A stretch of 64,000 nucleotides of DNA from Prostheceraeus crozeri (GCA_907163375.1 CAJQUW010012538.1:310001-374000), one strand, 5' to 3'. Counted from the stretch's first letter, positions 38,505 to 51,055 are shown. The notes: generated from the letters alone by a model not told the origin. Numbers and translations: made by a program.

Positions 38505-41270
38505 GCTCGGTAATGACAACAATAGACTTTGCAGTGAGCTGTGTGCCAATCAGGGAGAGGCTATTCTGTGGAAAGGCTGCTCTAGAATTATGTGAATGAA
38601 AGATTTTCTATTCATAGACCCTGACGCAAGGAATTCGCTTCATGCATATTGCCTCCGCCAATTTGCTTTCGAAGCCGCAGCGAAGCCGTCTGTGCAAGTG
38701 ATATTAAGTAATTGCTCCATTTAGCACGAAATTCATGAACACTGATTACCAGATAAGCTGCACTAGAATCAAATATTCCTATTCTACTCTTTGTAAACTC
38801 GGTTAAAGCCCTGTACGTATATGAATACTGTCTTGACATAAAGCATGCATATACCGTATAAATAATAGCCTCCCTGCAAAGTTAATCATGCATCATAATT
38901 CAAGGTATATGCGGTAAGGGCTACTACACCAGCCGAGACGCTAAAACTTTTTTTTCGCGGCCATTCCATCGGCTGAGACAGAAACACTGATTGCCCTGTA
39001 AATTAGCAAAAGATAGAAATTACCGATATCCACTGTAGATCAGTCATTAAATTGAGTACTTTGGATTCGCTTATAGAAGGGAAGCAATAGGCATTGCTTC
39101 ACTAAAGAAATCATTACATTTCTAAAAAAAATAGAAAAACTGTATTTCCCGCTATAATGAGCAACTTGCAGTATGTACTTTGCTGAGAAATACTTTGTTG
39201 TGAACTGGCAAGCACGAATATTGTGCCGGCTTAGCCGGTGTAATATCATTTCAGTAACGTGCAGTATACGCCAGTATATACTGACAATGATGACGGATTA
39301 ACTTCGTAATTCATGGAGTTGCCATATCCCAATGATACATTTGCGTTGGAAGCGTTGCGATTAGGGAGGGGGCATGGCCCGGCTATCAAGCCCCTGCCAC
39401 CAGATAGTGTTTTTGGTCGAACCGAGCAAGACCTCCGTCTTCAAGAGACTATAATTTCTTCAAAAGAATACCTTGACGTTTTCAGTAATCATGACCATGT
39501 CCACAAACTGGGCGTGTCAAATTTGTATCTGCGGTTCATTCAAGATGAATGACAGTGGAGTCTTAACTCTTAACTCACACCAAAAGTGATATTTCTATTC
39601 AACTAGCATATTACGTAAACTCATCATGCTCCTCTACAGAGTGGTCCAGAAACCATGACTTATTTCAAAATGTGCCACTTCATTCAGCAAAGCGAACAAA
39701 ACCGACGAGTTCATTAAGATATCTATGACGTACTATTATACTCATCCTTGTTCTCTCACTCGACAATGTACGAATTTAGCAGCATTAATGTAGCCGTCTC
39801 CCATGGCTATCTCTAAAGTAAACTGAAAAAGCAGTTGAAAAACCGCGCCAGTATCATTTCAAAACCAAATGCTTCAACAGTTGTGACTTGTAAAATGGAT
39901 AACAGAATTTGGCAAAATATTCATGCCATCAGATTGTATTCAATCCGCGAAAATGCAGCAGAAATTCACAGACAACTTTCTTCACAGCATGGGAATGATG
40001 CGATTAGTGTTGGGATAATCATCAGAACTAACGATCAGTTTGATGAGCTGGGACAGGTTCTCCAGAAAGATATTCCTGTTAGACCGAGATCTGTTTGCAA
40101 ATTTATAGAGAGCAAGCCTCCCTTCAAACCTGATTCTTGAAATTAAAAATATTCTTTAAATTAAATGCAAGGCAAAATCAACTGTCCGTTGATGAAAAAT
40201 AGTAGACTCTTCAGACCCTTTTTGGCGAATTTCAGCCAAATGGCAGAAGATTGGCAGCTGACTATGACATATCGCTCCGTGTAGCCTATATTAGAACTTA
40301 ATAGAAATAGTGCTACACACTAGAAGTGACACTACACAAAAGAAATGTTTCCTCTTTTGTTTCTACATAGTAGTGGAATACTACACTCATGCCACAATTC
40401 TGCTGATGATCAATCAATGCTGATGCTATTGACCAAGGGACATTAATAATGCTGCAGGTAGTCAGTCATCAGCAGGTGCTCATCTAGTTCGTTTCGACCC
40501 TAACCTGAGCACTCAAACTCTGACGAGCGGGGTTTCATAGACATTGCGACTGACAACATACTCTACAGATAGTGATATATTCGGAAAGACATGCCAACAT
40601 GTTGGTAAAACATCATGGAAATGATGCGTTTCCAACATATGCGCTGATCCTGTCTCTTCATTCATCCCATCTGTAAATGCTTCATAATATCAGTGATTCC
40701 CGCATGAAAACGAATTCTGCACATCCTCAATTCCCAAATGTAGATAACAGCACATCATGTATTAACAATCCGCACATGCATGTACACAACTAACACAACT
40801 TAAGTTTTCTGATTTATTGAGTAGGATTACCTCCTGCATAAGATGAGGATGTTCCATTCCACTGAACTTGTGTTTGTATGTGTGTGCATCGTAAGAATTG
40901 CACGCAAAAATCGTAGTCCGAGAATGCATGATTCGCATTCTGAGATCTCATCGTGACTATAGTCTGGTTTTGCTGTCATTAAACTGCAACAATGGCCAAT
41001 CTCAATCAGGTATTAGAATATTATTTCTCACAAAGCGAATCAATTTCTCACTCTAGCCGTTACTGAATGCGTCTCTTACTTTTGTGGTTTCTTTCGATCT
41101 TGTGCTAATTGCTTGAAAGTGAAAACTTAAAACAAAAGAGTAAAACAAAAAGAATTGTGATGTAGTACGTCTTTTCTTAATTCAAACACATTTCACATCA
41201 CGCGCAACTCTAACCTGTTGGATAATTCAAAAATGCACTTCGGTGTCAAATGTAAAGATAAAAATTACCA
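38505..41270. other. gene-free intronic stretch
   Basis: Two plus-strand open frames of 79 and 101 codons (39313-39552, 39835-40140) have no recognisable domain and no splice or repeat support. I do not call them genes. No other structure seen. Confidence 0.35.
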
Positions 41271-41600
41271 CACTTGTCAACAAATTTATTCCAAAAATAA
41301 GAAGTCACGACGTTTCGGATGATGCTACACCAACTATCAAGTGGAAAGAACCAGTCTGCAAAAGAACACCAACTATCGAACATGAACGCTATTTACAAGT
41401 CTGTTTGCGGTAAGAACATCATGTTGATAAAAACCATCATTAAAATTCAATACATTAGGTTGATTGGACTTAATAAAAGCAGATTCTAAAACTCTTCTGA
41501 CTGTTGGCTTACTACAATAAGACAACACTTTACAATTATCAAAATCAATGAAATGTCCGGTATTGTGCGAATGGTGGGCAAGGGCGATATTCATGTCAAA
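41271..41600 (-). pseudogene. Penelope-like GIY-YIG endonuclease C-terminus and tail
   Basis: The minus strand encodes ALAHHSHNTGHFIDFDNCKV and RRVLESAFI, the C-terminal part of the nuclease domain of Penelope-like elements (pattern 'LAxHxxxxxHxIDF...ESxxI'). It is followed downstream by 'catcatccgaaacgtcgtgac', a typical 3' tail word that contains the GAAAC-GUC half of a hammerhead core. The RT part is absent. Confidence 0.65.
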
Positions 41601-41952
41601 ACTCTAACCTGTCTACTAACATCTATTTATGGAGGGGAAATATCATTTACAAAAGAGACAAGCCAATGGATGTTGGTTGATGAATCATCAGGTAATTGAT
41701 AATTCAGATCTTTAGCTAATGAAGGCCACTGAAAGCCAATGTAATATTCAAAGGACCAATGTAGGACCAACGTATGTAAGGAGTTTGTGCTACTTGGGAT
41801 GATTTTATGACTCATTTGTTCTTGATTCGCCGAGTTCTGAAGCAGGAGCTGTTGATCGTTACTTAATTGATGGCATATAACTGAATTCTCTATTTTGAGG
41901 GGTTTGTCTGCATTAAACTTTTACGATTCCTGACAACTGTACATGGTTTTAT

Positions 41953-42552
41953 GCCCGTCCAAGTTGATTTTGCCACAATTTTTGAATGTTAGGGTTTGCT
42001 CGTTATGATGCTGTCTGTAAGTTAATTCTGTTTTTTGAGCGGTAGGGAGTGCTTTCATGTTTACTGAAAGGTGAAAGCAATTCATAATGCTTTTCTTACT
42101 GGTATTTTTTTCCGGTGGATTGTCTTGAAAAGAATTCTCTTCTTTTGCCTGATATAAAGAGTTTCAAATATATGTTATTATTTGAAATATATCTGGGATG
42201 TTGTGTTAGCAAAATCAATGAGACTGTCTGATAGTTAGCGTTTGTGTGCAACTGATGAGGGATGTTTAAACATCAACTTGTTTTGGGATTCAAATTCACT
42301 GTCTGGTTTTAGATTTTGTTCATCAATTATTATCTTTTTAATGAAGCTATGTTTCTTTTCTATCCCTTACAACATACTTTTCTGTTTAGTCTTTTCATTT
42401 GGAGTCGTCACACATATTACCGCCTTTCTTGCTGATGATTGTGAGCGAAAACTACGCAAGTGGGAATGAGACATTCAATCCCGTCCAGGTTGATTTTGTC
42501 ACCATTTTTTAATGTTAGGGTTTGCTCGTTCTGATGCTGTCTGTAAGTTAAT
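41953..42552. repeat. ~74-bp direct repeats, 0.5 kb apart
   Basis: 41953-42027 and 42480-42552 share 'cccgtcc(a/g)(a/g)gttgatttt' and 'gttagggtttgctcgtt(a/c)tgatgctgtctgtaagttaat'. The interval between has no gene. It may be a pair of terminal direct repeats of an unknown element or a local duplication. Confidence 0.75.
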
Positions 42553-42700
42553 CCATGGAATTCTAGATAATAGCACCTGGAATGGACACTCCCTAAATTT
42601 CTTCCTCTCGCTGTACAATGAGAGGCTGCCTGAACAGAGGAGAGGTTTTGGCTCGCTTGATGATAGTTGCTCGCTGGTCAGCACATTAAGTAAAAGGCGT
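42553..42700 (-). repeat. dispersed repeat, copy 1
   Basis: On the minus strand it matches 56035-56152: 'gtgtccattccaggtg(c/t)ta' and 'tctagaattccatgg', preceded by 'cctctcat' and 'taatgtgctg'. The class is unknown and there is no coding capacity. Confidence 0.6.
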
Positions 42701-42813
42701 TAGGATGGGAAGCTGAATAGATGATTCACCACATGTTTCCCTTATATTACATCATCTGTGAGTGAAATGCACAGTTAGCAGATTCACTGTTTCACACTTT
42801 ATCCAACGCCGTA

Positions 42814-43849
42814 ATGCCTTACAAGTGTTGTGCAGTGGGCTGCAAAACGCGATACGACTCGGAGTTAGAAAATACGACTGCAACTTTGCATCGATTTCAT
42901 CTGGAGAATCCTCAGATTCTGAAACTATGGCTTCGACGGCTATCTCGTGAAAACTTTGTGCCGACCAAGTATTCACGATTGTGCTCACATCATTTCAAGG
43001 AATCGGACTTTTTAACTGATATTACGAACCCGAACAAGAGTAGGTTTCAAAAGTTCGGTGAACGTCGAAAGAAACTACTGCGAAGATTGAAATCCGGCGC
43101 TGTGCCGTCTGTTTTTCCGGAATTACCATCGTATTTCTCTTCGACTAAATCTGAAAGACCTGCAGAAAGAGGATAGACCTACAACTGGAGCATAGTGAGC
43201 GCAAGATTCGGGCCATATCTCTACTGCGATTCTCCGGCTTCACTGTTATTGATACCGACAATGCCATCGAATCGACTGAAACTTCGCAGATCGACCACAG
43301 TGATATAGTGAGAGAAATTTCAGGCGAGCTCCTTTTTAACAGCATTCCGACAGACGAAGATCTTTTTGTCCTCACATATGTATGTGGTGCTTGTGCCCGC
43401 TCAGTCTACAAGACAAAAAATGTGATTCCTGCAGAGCATCGCTTGTGGATAATGATAGACATTTATCCGTTGACGAGGACACATCGTCAGATGAGTTCCT
43501 TGACTCAATAAATAGAGGTGGTTTATTTTTTCCTCTGAATCATGTGATCTCACTTGGTGTATGTAGTTGGAAAATTTTTAGAGAGATAAATTCCTCTCAA
43601 ACTTTGTCGCTGAAGCTGTTTCAGTCTAAGCAGACGCGACAATTGTTTCAGTTGATTGTCTAAAATTTCTATTTTGACTATGACCCTGACGCTGTTGGTC
43701 GCACAATGTGTACCGCAGGACATGACCATGTTCATGAAATGACACATCGTCTGTATAACTGTTTTTTAAAAAATTACACGAAGCGCCTCTCCGAAAGAAA
43801 CGAGAAGGCAAAGACAAAAGCCAAGGCCTCAAAGTTTTCTGGGCGCTAG
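42814..43849 (+). pseudogene. THAP-domain protein, P-element/THAP9-like, frameshifted
   Basis: Starts at the ATG at 42814 with a THAP zinc finger: CCAVGCKTRYDSE, FHLEN, LRRLSRENFVPTKYSRLCSH, then HF and RRLKSGAVPSVFPELP (C2CH, residues 1-90). After a frameshift near 43165 a charged helical region follows. After another near 43415 come KKCDSCRASLVDN and RGGLFFPLNHVI, then a tail with FDYDPDAVGRTMCTAGHDHV and FLKNYTKRLSERN, ending at 43849. The C-terminal blocks resemble the end of P-type/THAP9 transposases. The central catalytic part is missing. It is probably a transposon-derived pseudogene inside the Roco intron. Confidence 0.7.
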
Positions 43850-43938
43850 AGAAATACATGATGGATTAAAAACATGTGTTCTGTTATTGCTTCAAAAAAG
43901 GTAAACCACGTAAATCAGGTGTATAAAAAACGGTTAAA

Positions 43939-43981
43939 CAGGGAATCCTAGTTGGTCGCTGCGACCAACTAGGATTCCCTG
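43939..43981. repeat. 43-bp near-perfect palindrome
   Basis: A 21-bp arm (cagggaatcctagttggtcgc) and its exact complement are separated by a single T. It is located 90 bp after the THAP pseudogene. No target duplication was identified. Confidence 0.95.
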
Positions 43982-44830
43982 GCAGAATATTTTATTCGGA
44001 TAAATTTAATGTTGGCAGAATGTCTAGTTAATGAACAACACCATGGATGCTTAACACAACTTAAAGATTTGACATTCACATTTACATTTACATTAGCAAA
44101 AGTCTCAATAGAAATGTGTTTCCTCAACGACTTTACTGGACATTATGACAAGATTTTCCTTCTCTTCCAATGATTTATTGCGATCCTCGTTAAACTTCTT
44201 ACAATGTGGTTAATTGTGTATTTGTTAAACATCTCACCGACCTAATGTACACAGTGAGAGATGTTTAGAAAACCCTTTTTATTACCTTTCTATGAAGTGA
44301 GTGAGTGTCGGGCAAAACTGTGGTGTAAGAGAATTATTCTACACAGTTTCGCAGACAGCAATCTGAAAAGTGTGGTGTAAGAGAATTTGATGACGAGTTT
44401 TCTTAACACTAAAACGAAACTATGGAGACATATGCACCCTCATTGTGGTGTAATACGGTTTTGAACACAGCACTGATGTTTCATAAGTAAAAAGTGAATT
44501 TGCATTAGAAAAGTCTGTATTGTCGGCGACAGCTAAAATTTGGGAGATTGCCCCTTGGGAGACTGTTGAAAATGGTAACAATCTATCCCCCTTTATAGGC
44601 GCCTACAGTTCAAGTAAAGGACATAAGTAAAAGATGCGGTTTGAATCCCATTTTCATAGCAGAATCTGTTCAATCGCTGAATAGTTTTTGAAACTACTGA
44701 TAGCGACTCGATGCATTTATTCAAATTCGACGAATTACACACCATAGGCAAAGCCATTGCACTCAGCATCACAGTGGTGTAAACATCATTATAAAACATC
44801 CTTCGATATCGTGTTTAAATATTCAATCTA
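43982..44830. other. gene-free intronic stretch
   Basis: Repeated phrase 'gtggtgtaagagaatt' occurs twice (about 44320 and 44375), a minor local repeat. Nothing else recognised. Confidence 0.35.
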
Positions 44831-46184
44831 CAGATTGTTTCATAAAAAATGGATCACCCTTAAACATCGCCTTAACTTCAACTTTGTCTAACTCCGCCAA
44901 ACTTGAACGAATTTCTCTGAAATTTGGAAGATATGTCAGTTGTGCTTACTAATATCATTGTTGGAAATTTCAAGCATGAATATTGAGTTGTTTTCCTGTT
45001 ATAGATAAAAAAGTAGTAGATAATTTTATCTTCATTTAGCAATGTTACACAAAATCATACCTCACTCTTATAAAATTACATTTGTTTCCTTTGTTATGTA
45101 ATATGTTGTTCTACAAGCCAAAAGCTATCAAGAAAAACAAAAATAAAGAAAATTGGTCAATCAGAGCCAGTATAGCACCATTATTCATCAACAACAATGT
45201 AACTGCTACATGTGATTAACTGGACTTCATGTTCCATAGCTTCCTGACTTCGTTGCGGTGGTGTTGGCAGCACTCCTGATTGCTTTCAGCTAGAAATCTA
45301 TCTCTTACCGGTTGAAAACAATACAAAGCACAAATGAACAATAACGAGATCGCATTCACAAAAGGCAAAGTGTCAGCCTTGCTAGAACTAAGGTCATGAC
45401 TAGGACTCTATGAGTCAGTGTCACTGGCGAAATCAATGGGATCGGGTTGTCTGGTCTGATGAGGCATCAGTCCGTCTGAAGGATAGTGATGGTCGATTGA
45501 GATTATGGATAAAATCTGATCAGGAAATTCCGAGACATTTACATCGTCCCCGGGTACAAGGTGGTGCGACTCTACTGATTTGGGCTGGCATTTGGACCAA
45601 TGGCCGCTCTGAACTTCACATACAGCAAGGAACCATGAATTCTGAACGCTATGTGAATGTTTTAAGAATGAACATTGGCCAAATGACAGATCAACTTGGT
45701 GATCCATCGACTTGGTTATTTATGGATGATAATGCTACGTGTCACAGGAGTAGTAGAGTCAACTTATGCACGTCTCAATTAGGGCTTAGGACATTATCTT
45801 GGCCAGCTCGTTCTCCTGATCTGAATCCCATAGAAAATGTATGGAGTATTCTAAAACGTAACGTTCGTCGTTCACTGCTACCTACAGATGGCGTATCACA
45901 ACTTACGTCACTGTTAAAAAGAGAGTGGAGAAAGTTAGATCAGTCAAAAATCAACGATATCATCGAATCAATGCCTAGACGAATTGGTAATGTCATTGAC
46001 AATAAGGGTAGGGCCACAAAATATTAGCTTCTTAAGAACCGTTACTGTATCATAGCTTATCAGATTATATAAGGACATTTAAATATATTAGGGACATGAA
46101 ATAACATGAAAAATGCTTTCTGTATCATACTTATGTTTTATTTAGTCAAATTTTAGGATGATCCACTTTTTATGAAACGGACTG
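44831..46184 (+). mobile_element. Tc1-type element, internally deleted
   Basis: The inverted ends CAGATTGTTTCATAAAAAAT and CAGTCCGTTTCATAAAAAGT (reverse complement of the right end) are flanked by TA (44829-44830, 46185-46186). Total 1354 bp. The DNA-binding half of the transposase is missing or replaced (44880-45400). Confidence 0.85.
45410..46027 (+). pseudogene. Tc1-type transposase, catalytic half only
   Basis: A 205-residue open frame starting at the ATG in MSQCHWRNQWDRVVWSDEAS. It contains WSDEASVRL, FMDDNATCH and SPDLNPIENVWSILKRN, the D, D and E blocks of DD34E transposases. The helix-turn-helix region that should precede it is absent, so it cannot bind its ends. The catalytic half itself has no stop or frameshift. 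Confidence 0.85.
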
Positions 46185-46889
46185 TAGTATCATCCTTAGC
46201 ATTGTCTCGACCTTGCTAGGGAATTCGCCAGATTCAGGACATGGCACTAGGGCAGTGTAACGCTAGGAAATGCGATAGCCTAGCGCTAGCTCTCTGACAT
46301 AGTGCTAGGTTAGCGCTAACCTTTTGCTACTTTCATTAACAGAAGTTATTGCTAGGATAGCACTTAAGGAAGGTACTCGTAGTACTAGGGTAATGCTAGG
46401 CCAGATCTATCTTTATTAATGCGGCCCCTGGACTGAATTTAGCAGAATTTATACGTTATATCGAAATAATTCCTCCTTGATTAAATAGAATATTTGTTAT
46501 GACACTGCACACTGTTCCATCAAACGTTAGCATCAGACAAAAACCCTAGTCCACGAATTAAAATCATTATGTTAAATGAGAATTGAAAAAACTTCAAAAA
46601 CGCTCATCAATTGCTTAACAAGAGTAATGTTATTGGTATCAGAGCTATGAAGAAAATATCGAGTGGAAAACTGACGGACGATTTACAGACCTGCAGGTGT
46701 TGTTATATGCTTGAATCCTTTTCTTTCCACACTATTTATTGTCTTGTCAAGTTAATTATCTTGTATCGATGATATAAAATCGCAGTACTGAATTCACAAT
46801 CTGTCGCATGCATGTAGAGGCCTTATCTATGAGTAAAACTTCCTTTAAATCTCTGATTAAAACCTCTACTCATCGCTTCTCTCTTTCAG

Positions 46890-47040
46890 TGACTTCAGAC
46901 TCACGCTTCGAGTCCGTGGGAGGAGACCTGAAAATGTGGCTTTTCTCATTCATGAAGTGGTCGATGGATTGGTCAAAGAATCATTTCAAGGTGTCACCTA
47001 CGATCAGAATGTCCCTTGCCCTGATTGCTTTCAAGATGGT
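46890..47040 (+). CDS. internal exon of Roco-like gene (end of COR region)
   Basis: A 151-bp exon bounded by 'ctctctttcag' and 'gtaagt'. After completing a split codon with the 32493-32587 exon it reads DFRLTLRVRGRRPENVAFLI, then HEVVDGLVKESFQGVTYDQN and VPCPDCFQDG. The 'HEVVD.L..E...GV.YD..VPCPDC' pattern is what I recall from Roco proteins of the MFHAS1-like group, downstream of COR. It ends in phase 0. No downstream exon was identified before 64000. The exact phase match across 14.3 kb supports a real gene. Confidence 0.7.
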
Positions 47041-47459
47041 GTAAGTCGGATGCGACAGATTCCGCGACAAAGGGATAGAATAGTTGTACAGGCTTCACAG
47101 ACTTCCTGTTATCTTATTTTTAAGATTTTATCTTTTTTTCGGTTAGGATCCCCCATTTTCTAGATTTCTCCTGTTTTTCTTATTTTTTTGGAATCTCTCA
47201 ATTATTCCATGCCTCGTTAGTGCCCAGTGAGAGATAGGTGTTCAAGTTATGAAGCGACGTTTTATTTTTCCCGATCCCAGATCATTTGAGGAATAAATTT
47301 CGCAAATTTATTCTATCTGAGCAGAGCAAGAGGTTTGATTTGATAGAGCATTAAAACGCTTGCGTTTTCTTTTACCCACATGCTTTTTGAGGATTGCGAC
47401 AATAAATAATGCATGCATGTATGTAGATGTAATTAACCAGACGACGGGAGATCATAATC

Positions 47460-47763
47460 ATTTTTCAGCAAAAGAGCGTAGCGAGAACTCGAGAACTCCC
47501 CAAGTAGTTTGAGGTCGATGATGATACTAATTGAGTAAAAATCGCTAATGGACAGATCAGATCTTCGGCGTCCAGCGCCTTGGTTGGTCGATCTTATAAT
47601 AACGTATAGGAAGGCTATGCGCCTTTGCAAGATCGACCAACCAAGGCGCTGGACGCCGAAGATCTGATCTGTCCATTTACGATTTTTACTTAATTATTAC
47701 ATCATCGACCTCAAACTACTTGGGGAGTTCTCGAGTTCTCGCTACGCTCTTGTGCTGAAAAAT
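47460..47763. mobile_element. 304-bp foldback MITE
   Basis: Arms of ~137 bp (atttttcagca(a/c)aagagcg...ggttggtcgatctt) are inverted with a ~30-bp spacer and only a handful of differences, mostly around 47520-47550. There is no coding capacity, and no clear target duplication. Confidence 0.92.
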
Positions 47764-49547
47764 ATGCATGTGGATTCTATACAAACCTGTCTCGGATTAG
47801 CATTTCGTCATTTTGTACATGTACTTCAACGAACATCAGCAACTCTCAAATATCTTTCCAGAGGGATACCGATTATGCAGTGTTTCAAATGTCATTGATT
47901 CGATTAGGCAATCGGAAGAAAGCGCCATTTCTGCAGTGCCATAAGAATTTTCATTTTGTCAATCTTTCAACCTTGTCTGGTAAGTGAGATTTGATATCTA
48001 TTGCATTGCAAGTATTACAAATAGTGTCAGAGTTACTAAAACATCTTGAAGTCATAAAGTTGACTGGTGCAGATGATTCTAAACCCCACCGAGTATCAAG
48101 AAACAAAAACTAAAACTGGAAAAATGTAAAGTTTTATTTTATTTCCAAAGAGTTCTGTTATTTCAGTAATGGAAAATAATTCCACTTAATCGTAAAACTT
48201 CTTAATTTTTTACAACATATACTCAATTGTGTCCATTATAAAGCTAATGATTGATGCAGGGTGGCGGCCGATCCCGGGCAGCCCGGGAATCGCCCTTCAA
48301 TTTTAGCGAAATAGCCTATTAGCCCTTAAATAGCCAGGGAATGCCATTTCGTGATTTTTATTTTTTAAGTTCAATGAACATGATTTCTTAATTTCAACTA
48401 TTAGTAACATGACTATTACTAAGCCAACTATTTCAATTAAATGTCTTCGAATCTTGATGATATAATCAAGTAAATATGCACAACATCTGGATCCAATATT
48501 TATGACTAGACAAATTTGCATCATTTCCACATGTATTGTCAATGATATGTGTGAGGCGAAGATTACGTCGTTGACGCGTCGCATTTAGTGAAATCGATAA
48601 AAGTTTTCCAAATAAGTAATCGTTGTTTTCTATGAAATCAATTTGTGGTCATTAACATTACATTAAAGTCGTGTACGCAATTAGGTTGACTATAATTCGT
48701 ACATACAAGTACGCCTATAAATTCGCAATCAATCGTTTTGATTTTTTTACATTCTTACATGCAATTCCGTAACACACTCGTAATATGACAAATTATGCAG
48801 CCTCTAAATACATACTAAAAAAGTCATGTCGGAATGATCGTTTATTTTGCGTTATCAATTTCATTAGATGAAAGATATTTTACAAAACACAAAATTGAGC
48901 AATAAAAAAATCTAAGGAAGAATCGCGCAATTTAACACTGTAGGCTACTTATGCGCCTACATCCATATCAAGTTTAGGATGATGTCAGTCCAAAATCATA
49001 CCAACAAGATTCTACCAAACGATGCCGCTGACAGAAAAGTGCATCAGAGTTTTCGTTGATATTTCGAATAAACGTCAATGGCTAAGTTAAGTGATGAGTT
49101 CGAAAACCTCACAGTAAATCATGACAGGAAGGTCACCCAAACCAATTGGGATTACATACAGACTGCTTATACAGACTAGTATAGTGAGCCGTCTGGAGCT
49201 TCTGCTAGCGGTAAAGATTTGTTACGGTCGCGACTATACCAGAAACGCGAAAAATAAGTCAATAAATACCATTCTAGATAATTTATCAAGTAAATTTTGG
49301 TAGCCTGCTGATAACATTTACAAATGAAGCGGATCGTAGATATCCGAAATGCAAATGTATCACTGAAATATATCTTTTATACAGTGAAAATTTCAAAAGT
49401 TTGTAGCATTGAGCAGATTCAGGAAATTGCTGATGCGGAGATAGTTCAGTACCAATGAATTCCATGAATTTTAGCTTGTCAAGTAAGACAAACTGATCGA
49501 CAATGAAATTACGTAAAGAAATCAAGTAATCGTAATCCGAATATTCT
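47764..49547. other. gene-free stretch
   Basis: No gene recognised. A GC-rich patch at 48260-48295 contains CCCGGG-ca-GCCCGGG-like symmetry, standing out from AT-rich surroundings. A 93-codon antisense frame (48303-48584) has no domain. Confidence 0.35.
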
Positions 49548-50063
49548 CTATCGTCCATAATATGTAGAGCACGGAAACAACCACGAGGACATATATCTAG
49601 CTGAATCTGCTTGTTCGCTGATCATCTTTCCTGTCTTGCACCATGAGGCGAAGTGCTGACAGTTGAAAAGCAACAAATTGTACCTCACTTTTGTAGGAGT
49701 TGTGATACTTGAGTTGGCTCTGCGAATAGTTTCAGCCGCTGGAAGGCTGTTGTCTGGGCGTCGAACCGATGCATTCTGAACCACAATGTCGGCTTGAAAG
49801 TCCATCTCAGTGCGAACGATCCCTGCTGTTGTAAATTCCACAACCGTTACAGCTCCACTTGTCTTGTTCACTCTTGTGATGATTCCATGATGTTCATAAG
49901 GAAGAAACAGCCTGGACCGTTTGAAGACGATGAGGTCACCAGGAGATAGTTGATGAATTTCAGTAATTCGATGATCAAGACTTTGTGTTCCGAAGAATAA
50001 TCTTCCCTCGCAGTGTAGAAGAAAAAATAATATCAAAAAATTAGTGTTGAATAATACATCCAT
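49548..50063 (-). CDS. LRAT-domain protein (H-rev107/HRASLS-like)
   Basis: A 171-residue protein in one exon. It begins with a hydrophobic N-terminal segment (FLILFFLLHC, residues 9-18) that looks like a signal peptide or anchor. Then comes an LRAT/NlpC-P60-type thiol acyltransferase domain: SPGDLIVFKRS (40-50), YEHHGIITRV with His58/His59, VVEFTT (74-79), the Asn-Ser-Ser-Ile block with TKVRYNLL, and FNCQHFASWCKTG with nucleophile Cys135. Such enzymes transfer acyl chains from phospholipids. Both catalytic positions are present and the frame is intact, so it looks functional. It is on the same strand as, and downstream of, the three-exon gene. Confidence 0.88.
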   Translation of the reverse strand: MDVLFNTNFLILFFLLHCEGRLFFGTQSLDHRITEIHQLSPGDLIVFKRSRLFLPYEHHGIITRVNKTSGAVTVVEFTTAGIVRTEMDFQADIVVQNASVRRPDNSLPAAETIRRANSSITTPTKVRYNLLLFNCQHFASWCKTGKMISEQADSARYMSSWLFPCSTYYGR

Positions 50064-50876
50064 AGAAATGAATTTCTGCTTGCACGAGGTTTGCTAGACT
50101 CACAAGGATGGATTCGTTTTCGTCGCTGTGTAAAACAGTACACAACACAGTGAATTGATGCGACAATCTAAAACAATGTGCTTTATGTACACGCGCGCAT
50201 CCTTCGTTCTGATTGGAAGATGAAGATTGCCAATACTGTAATTATGTTCAGATTTGTATGTTTTCGTTGTCTGAGTGTAGCTTGGTATGTTTGTAGCTTA
50301 TATCTGCCCGCGAGGAAATAAGTGTGTACCCGGTGAAAAAAAATATGTTTACTGTAGCTACAAAATTGTAATCTAATAATGCTACAGCCTGTCCCGGATA
50401 GAATAGCGTTAAAAATGATATAAAGTTATCACTTCGAATTTTTTTGCTCTGGACAATAAAAATAATGCTTTCATGCTATTAATGCTATAAGTAGTGCAAT
50501 AGATATAGTCCCTGCTACTTTATGAGGCAGAAGCGAATTTCTCTGACTTTAACCGTTAAAATTTCAACTGACGAGTAATGAAAGCACCACTGTAGCAAAT
50601 CTTGAACGTTCATTATTTACGGCGAAGTTGAAATTCAACGGTAACCTATGAATCGGATAACTGCCAAGATGACAAAGTCAGAAGATCAAAAAATATAGAC
50701 ATGAATTCCAGCATAAAGCGGTTTGATATCATTAGCACAAAATTATGATTGACGTAAATTAAACCGGTTCAACATTGCGAATAATACATATCTATCCCAT
50801 ATTTGATTCACAGAATGACATAACTAACTCAAATAAGTAAAATAAACATGTGCTGAAATATACACTATATTTGCAT
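50064..50876. other. intergenic region between two minus-strand genes
   Basis: Would contain the LRAT gene promoter and the 3' end of the three-exon gene. I see no confident TATA box or poly(A) site assignment. Confidence 0.35.
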
Positions 50877-51055
50877 CTAAAAATCGTCATCACTGAACAC
50901 CATCCGTCTTTTCTTTTTTGGCACTCCATGTGACCTTTTTATTTTTGAGTCCTTCAGTTGTTGCTGGATCCTTTTTTCAATGTTCGATGGGTTGACCAGC
51001 ACCGGAGGCACATCATCATCCTTTGCGTTCCATATATTCAACAATTTAATTGCAT
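50877..51055 (-). CDS. exon 3 of three-exon gene (C-terminus)
   Basis: 179 bp from 'tttccag' to a TAG at 50877-50879. It completes a split GAT codon from exon 2 and encodes AIKLLNIWNAKDDDVPPVLV followed by a basic, nuclear-signal-like region (KRSHGVPKKKRR) and an acidic end (FSDDDF). See exon 1 for the gene. Confidence 0.75.

Noticed and set aside
39313-40140. Two plus-strand open frames of 79 and 101 codons
   Set aside because: No recognisable domain, no splice-site context and intronic location; chance frames are expected in this length of DNA.
48260-48300. GC-rich CCCGGG palindrome as a possible promoter or CpG-island-like site
   Set aside because: Very short, isolated, with no gene start nearby; could be the end of an unknown MITE, but no partner end was found.
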